From contig JAUVCY010000049.1 in the NCBI GenBank assembly GCA_030595585.1, positions 1 to 9,224 on the forward strand: a DNA stretch of 9,224 nucleotides. Direction: 5' to 3'. Below, one piece after another: positions 7,417-9,224 of the stretch (position 1 is its first letter; every line of letters starts with the position of its first letter). Source of the stretch: Thermoplasmatota archaeon (lineage in GTDB: Archaea > Thermoplasmatota > Penumbrarchaeia > Penumbrarchaeales > Penumbrarchaeaceae). The notes beneath the pieces were generated by a model. It had not been told where the DNA came from and made no database searches. It worked only from the letters and a program-made list of their open reading frames with translations. The translations under genes were made by a program, and so were the position numbers.

Positions 7417-7428
7417 TAATTAAATAAG
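7417..7428 (+). promoter_or_regulatory. TATA box for the 7449 gene, spaced for a leaderless GTG start
   Basis: The sequence TTAAATAA at 7420-7427 is centred about 25-26 bases before the GTG at 7449, the standard archaeal distance from TATA box to transcription start. The start site would therefore coincide with the GTG itself. The AGGG at 7444-7447 is too close to the GTG to act as a Shine-Dalgarno. This marks 7407-7448 as a promoter that separates the surface-protein/mannose-synthase cluster from the next gene. Confidence 0.6.
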
Positions 7429-7448
7429 AGCCGCACGGTTTTTAGGGT

Positions 7449-8450
7449 GTGTCCCAACACGGAACCATCACGATAATTATATTCGCTCTTCTGTTAATAT
7501 GCTCACCTCTATCTCTGGGCACGACAAGTGGGGCACCCGAACTGGATATGGTGAAGCTGGAGATCGCCCAGGACGCCCTCTCGTTCGATGTGAGTTTCAA
7601 TGGGTCGTGCAGCGGGACCTTTCACTGCACGGCCACCCTACTTCTGAACCTGGGGATCATTACGGATTCAGTGGACGTGGTCCTGCTCGTTGAGCCGTCC
7701 GAACACATGAGCGTGGCCCTCTCCGAGTACAATTTCACGCTCACACAGGAGGACCCCACAAGGGAGTTCGTCGCAGAGGTCACCCTGCTGCACGGCACCT
7801 CCTCCTCCCTGCATCCGGTCCTGACGATCATGGGGTCTGCCATTTCTCAGCCCACGGGAACCAAAGGGGAGGTGGTGGAGGCCTCGGCCAATGTGGATGT
7901 CCTCCCCTTCTACGGAGCGGAGATATCCTTCGTTGAAGGGTATGGGAAAGTGGATCAGGGTGGAAGCTCGACCTTTGCCCTGAACATAAGGAATACGGGC
8001 AACTCCGACGAGAAGTTCATATTCGTCCTGACCAACGAGGATGAGCTCAGGTCCAGAGGCATTACCGTATCCATGGAAGATGGGTCCATAACGTTGCCGG
8101 AGGGGGGGTCAAAGGAGGTTCCTGTGAAGATAACCGCAGACAGGGATGCTGGCAGGGGAGGTGTTACCGTATATGTCGAGGTATACTCCGAGAACAATGG
8201 GGCCGGGTCCAGGGAGGCTTCGAAAGGGATCCTGACCCTAACCGTGGAGAATTCCGGACTGGGCGCAATACTGGGGTTCTTCTCCTCTCCAGTATATCTG
8301 TGGGGATCCATGATACTGTTCATTATCGCTCTGGGCGGCCTGGTATACGGTGGGCTGAAGTTAAGAGAACACCAGAGGTGGAACAGAGCGGTCCAGAGGA
8401 TGAAGGTCCAACCTCTCGAGGGGGAGGACCCCTTGGAACCATCCCCTTGA
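7449..8450 (+). CDS. Single-pass surface protein with NEW3/COG1470-like C-terminal beta domain
   Basis: A 333-residue protein of unknown role. It has a signal peptide (residues 1-24, TIIIFALLLICSPLSL), an exterior part to about 280, one membrane helix at about 282-303, and a short cytoplasmic tail rich in Arg and Lys and then Glu and Pro. Residues 157-267 resemble the NEW3/COG1470-type beta-sandwich found in archaeal surface proteins: a GGSSTFALNIRNTGN segment, then SITLPEGGSKEVPVKI, then a YVEVYSENNGAGS strand. The first beta domain (30-155) holds Cys54 and Cys60, which could form a disulfide, and two N-glycosylation sequons (NGS at 51, NFT at 95). The GTG at 7449 is chosen because it directly precedes the signal peptide and lies 26 bases from a TATA box. 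The layout resembles the large upstream surface protein but without the repeat tail. It could be a glycosylation target of the neighbouring mannose pathway; that is inference. Confidence 0.82.
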   Translation: MSQHGTITIIIFALLLICSPLSLGTTSGAPELDMVKLEIAQDALSFDVSFNGSCSGTFHCTATLLLNLGIITDSVDVVLLVEPSEHMSVALSEYNFTLTQEDPTREFVAEVTLLHGTSSSLHPVLTIMGSAISQPTGTKGEVVEASANVDVLPFYGAEISFVEGYGKVDQGGSSTFALNIRNTGNSDEKFIFVLTNEDELRSRGITVSMEDGSITLPEGGSKEVPVKITADRDAGRGGVTVYVEVYSENNGAGSREASKGILTLTVENSGLGAILGFFSSPVYLWGSMILFIIALGGLVYGGLKLREHQRWNRAVQRMKVQPLEGEDPLEPSP

Positions 8451-8549
8451 TCCCAACTTTGACGGATCGAATATGATCTGAACCGATACTTCGGTGAAGG
8501 TTGGATGAATCTACCGATTCATCAGGATATTAGCCGGTCAATGTTGGGA
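8451..8549. repeat. 99-base inverted-repeat segment with a cloverleaf-like fold (candidate structured RNA or palindromic element)
   Basis: An outer stem pairs TCCCAACTTTGAC (8451-8463) with GTCAATGTTGGGA (8537-8549), 12 of 13 positions. It encloses three small hairpins: 8464-8479 (GGATC/GATCT, one G-U pair, 6-base loop), 8482-8495 (ACCGA/TCGGT, 4-base loop) and 8504-8523 (GATGAATC/GATTCATC, perfect, 4-base loop). The whole can fold as a four-way junction on either strand. It starts one base after the stop of the upstream gene. It lacks tRNA features. It may be an RNA, a 3'-end structure for the upstream mRNA, or a palindromic repeat element; the sequence does not decide between these. Confidence 0.6.
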
Positions 8550-8552
8550 GGG

Positions 8553-8596
8553 GCCTAACTTTGACACAAAACTGAACTCATATGTCAAAGTTAGGC
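8553..8596. repeat. Perfect 14-bp inverted repeat, 16-base loop
   Basis: GCCTAACTTTGACA (8553-8566) is the exact reverse complement of TGTCAAAGTTAGGC (8583-8596). The loop is 16 bases and A/C-rich. The core AACTTTGAC is the same as in the outer stem of the adjacent 99-base segment. It lies between convergent genes, so a bidirectional 3'-end signal is possible, but there is no strong T-tract after either arm, and archaeal intrinsic termination depends mainly on T-tracts. A binding site for a dimeric regulator or the end of a mobile element are alternatives. Confidence 0.75.
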
Positions 8597-8599
8597 TTG

Positions 8600-8637
8600 A
8601 TAGGCGTCGATGGCCTATATCAGAATACGCTTATTCT
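8600..8637. repeat. Two short hairpins at the 3' end of the TSP3-repeat gene
   Basis: ATAGGC (8600-8605) pairs with GCCTAT (8613-8618) around a 7-base loop. AGAATA (8622-8627) pairs with TATTCT (8632-8637) around a 4-base loop. The second hairpin includes the TAA stop codon (8631-8633) of the minus-strand gene. Together with the two upstream structures, almost the whole 180-base gap between the convergent genes is self-complementary. The stems are short, so each alone could be chance. Confidence 0.45.
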
Positions 8638-9224
8638 TCATAGTCCTCGTCATCGAACTCCGCATCGCAGTTGGGACAGATGTCCGTGTCGCCGGTGACG
8701 AGCTCTCCGCAGTTGGAGCAGACCTTCATGTCCTCCAGGTCGTCGTCCTCGAAGTCCTGCAGGGCCAGCTCCTTTTTATCTGCGCCCGCATCCTCGTCAT
8801 CATCATCATCGAAGATGGCCTCCGCGCTCTCAACCCCTTCACCACCTGTGGGAGGCGGTGCGTTCACGGGCAGCTCAAGTCTGCCAGTCAGGAACAGGAA
8901 GATCACCACGATCATGCCCAGGAATATAAGCAGTAGAAGTATGAGCGTTATGGTCTCGATGACCTTGTTCTCCTTGTCCTCCTCCTTCTCCCAGATATAC
9001 GGGTTGTACGGGGCGAAATCCTTCTCGTTGGGGACTTCGTCGCCGTCGATATCCGGGTCCACGTCATTTCCGATCTGGTCGTGGTCCATGTCCCCGGGCA
9101 TGGCTGGATTGAGAGGGGAGCTATCAGAGTCATCGGGTATCCCATCGTTATCGTCGTCGATATCCATCCAGGTCTCGGGGTTGTATCTCACACCATCGGG
9201 ATCCCCGTCCATGTCCGTATCCAC
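8631..9224 (-). CDS. Thrombospondin type 3-like repeat membrane protein with acidic cytoplasmic tail and zinc ribbon (N-terminus outside window)
   Basis: The last 197 residues of a protein that enters from the right edge; the frame is open there, so the true start is not visible. Visible residues 1-75 are Asp-rich repeats of the DxDxDGxPD type (DTDMDGDPDG, DIDDDNDGIPDD, DPDIDGDEVPNE) matching thrombospondin type 3 calcium-binding repeats, presumably outside the cell. Residues 89-113 form one membrane helix. The presumed cytoplasmic tail has acidic tracts (DDDDDED at 139-145, and 158-165), then a zinc ribbon with Cys169, Cys172, Cys183 and Cys186 (CSNCGE, then CPNC), and ends with a very acidic segment (191-197). 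Topology is inferred from the calcium repeats being extracellular. The function is unknown; a surface protein whose tail recruits a cytosolic partner is plausible. It converges on the 7449 gene across the palindrome-rich gap. Confidence 0.88.
   Translation of the reverse strand: MDTDMDGDPDGVRYNPETWMDIDDDNDGIPDDSDSSPLNPAMPGDMDHDQIGNDVDPDIDGDEVPNEKDFAPYNPYIWEKEEDKENKVIETITLILLLLIFLGMIVVIFLFLTGRLELPVNAPPPTGGEGVESAEAIFDDDDDEDAGADKKELALQDFEDDDLEDMKVCSNCGELVTGDTDICPNCDAEFDDEDYEE

Noticed and set aside
6692..7423. Open plus-strand frame of 243 codons overlapping the mannose synthase
   Set aside because: The overlapping frame carries the clear GT2 and GtrA motifs; this one has none and its composition is typical of a shadow frame in G+C-rich DNA.
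8451..8549. tRNA gene suggested by the cloverleaf-like topology
   Set aside because: The stems have the wrong lengths, there is no T-loop GTTCRA motif, no D-loop GG, no plausible anticodon loop, and no CCA-adjacent acceptor pattern.
8451..8630. CRISPR array
   Set aside because: The repeats are inverted pairs, not evenly spaced direct repeats with unique spacers, and no cas gene is nearby.

Overview
This window looks archaeal, most likely a Thermoplasmatota-type lineage of moderate-to-high G+C. The evidence is an archaeal-type UbiD decarboxylase, a dolichyl-phosphate mannose synthase fused to a GtrA-like membrane domain (the Pyrococcus-type architecture), several large single-pass surface proteins, a lipoprotein, membrane-tethered zinc ribbons, and TATA-like boxes about 26 bases upstream of start codons that lack a Shine-Dalgarno sequence. 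The lineage is an inference from gene content. No rRNA, tRNA, CRISPR array, transposase or phage gene was seen.

Layout. (1) At 2-556 (+) is the C-terminal part of an MscS-type mechanosensitive channel, cut by the left edge. It converges, with a 5-base gap, on a small lipoprotein gene at 562-1155 (-). (2) At 1230-2501 (-) is a UbiD-family decarboxylase that resembles the archaeal enzymes tied to the modified mevalonate (isoprenoid) pathway. (3) A 169-base divergent intergenic region separates it from a three-gene plus-strand cluster. The cluster holds a zinc-ribbon/two-helix membrane protein (2671-3075), a 1059-residue surface protein with beta-helix-like repeats, Ig-like domains and a repetitive Lys/Pro/Ala cytoplasmic tail (3087-6266), and a dolichyl-phosphate mannose synthase (6294-7406). 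(4) At 7449-8450 (+), with its own well-placed promoter, is a second single-pass surface protein. (5) At 8631-9224 (-) is the C-terminal part of a protein with thrombospondin type 3-like calcium-binding repeats, one membrane helix, and an acidic cytoplasmic tail carrying a zinc ribbon. It is cut by the right edge.

How the genes fit together. Most of the window concerns the cell envelope: an osmotic-stress channel, a lipoprotein, three single-pass surface proteins, and the enzyme that makes the lipid-linked mannose donor used in archaeal surface glycosylation. The UbiD enzyme could supply isoprenoid precursors for the archaeal membrane and for dolichol, but that link is inferred.

The most unusual sequence is the 180-base non-coding stretch between the convergent genes at 8451-8630. 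It is packed with inverted repeats: a 99-base segment that can fold as a cloverleaf-like multi-branch structure, then a perfect 14-bp inverted repeat sharing the same AACTTTGAC core, then two more hairpins, the last overlapping a stop codon. It could be a structured RNA, a palindromic mobile or repeat element, or a bidirectional 3'-end region.
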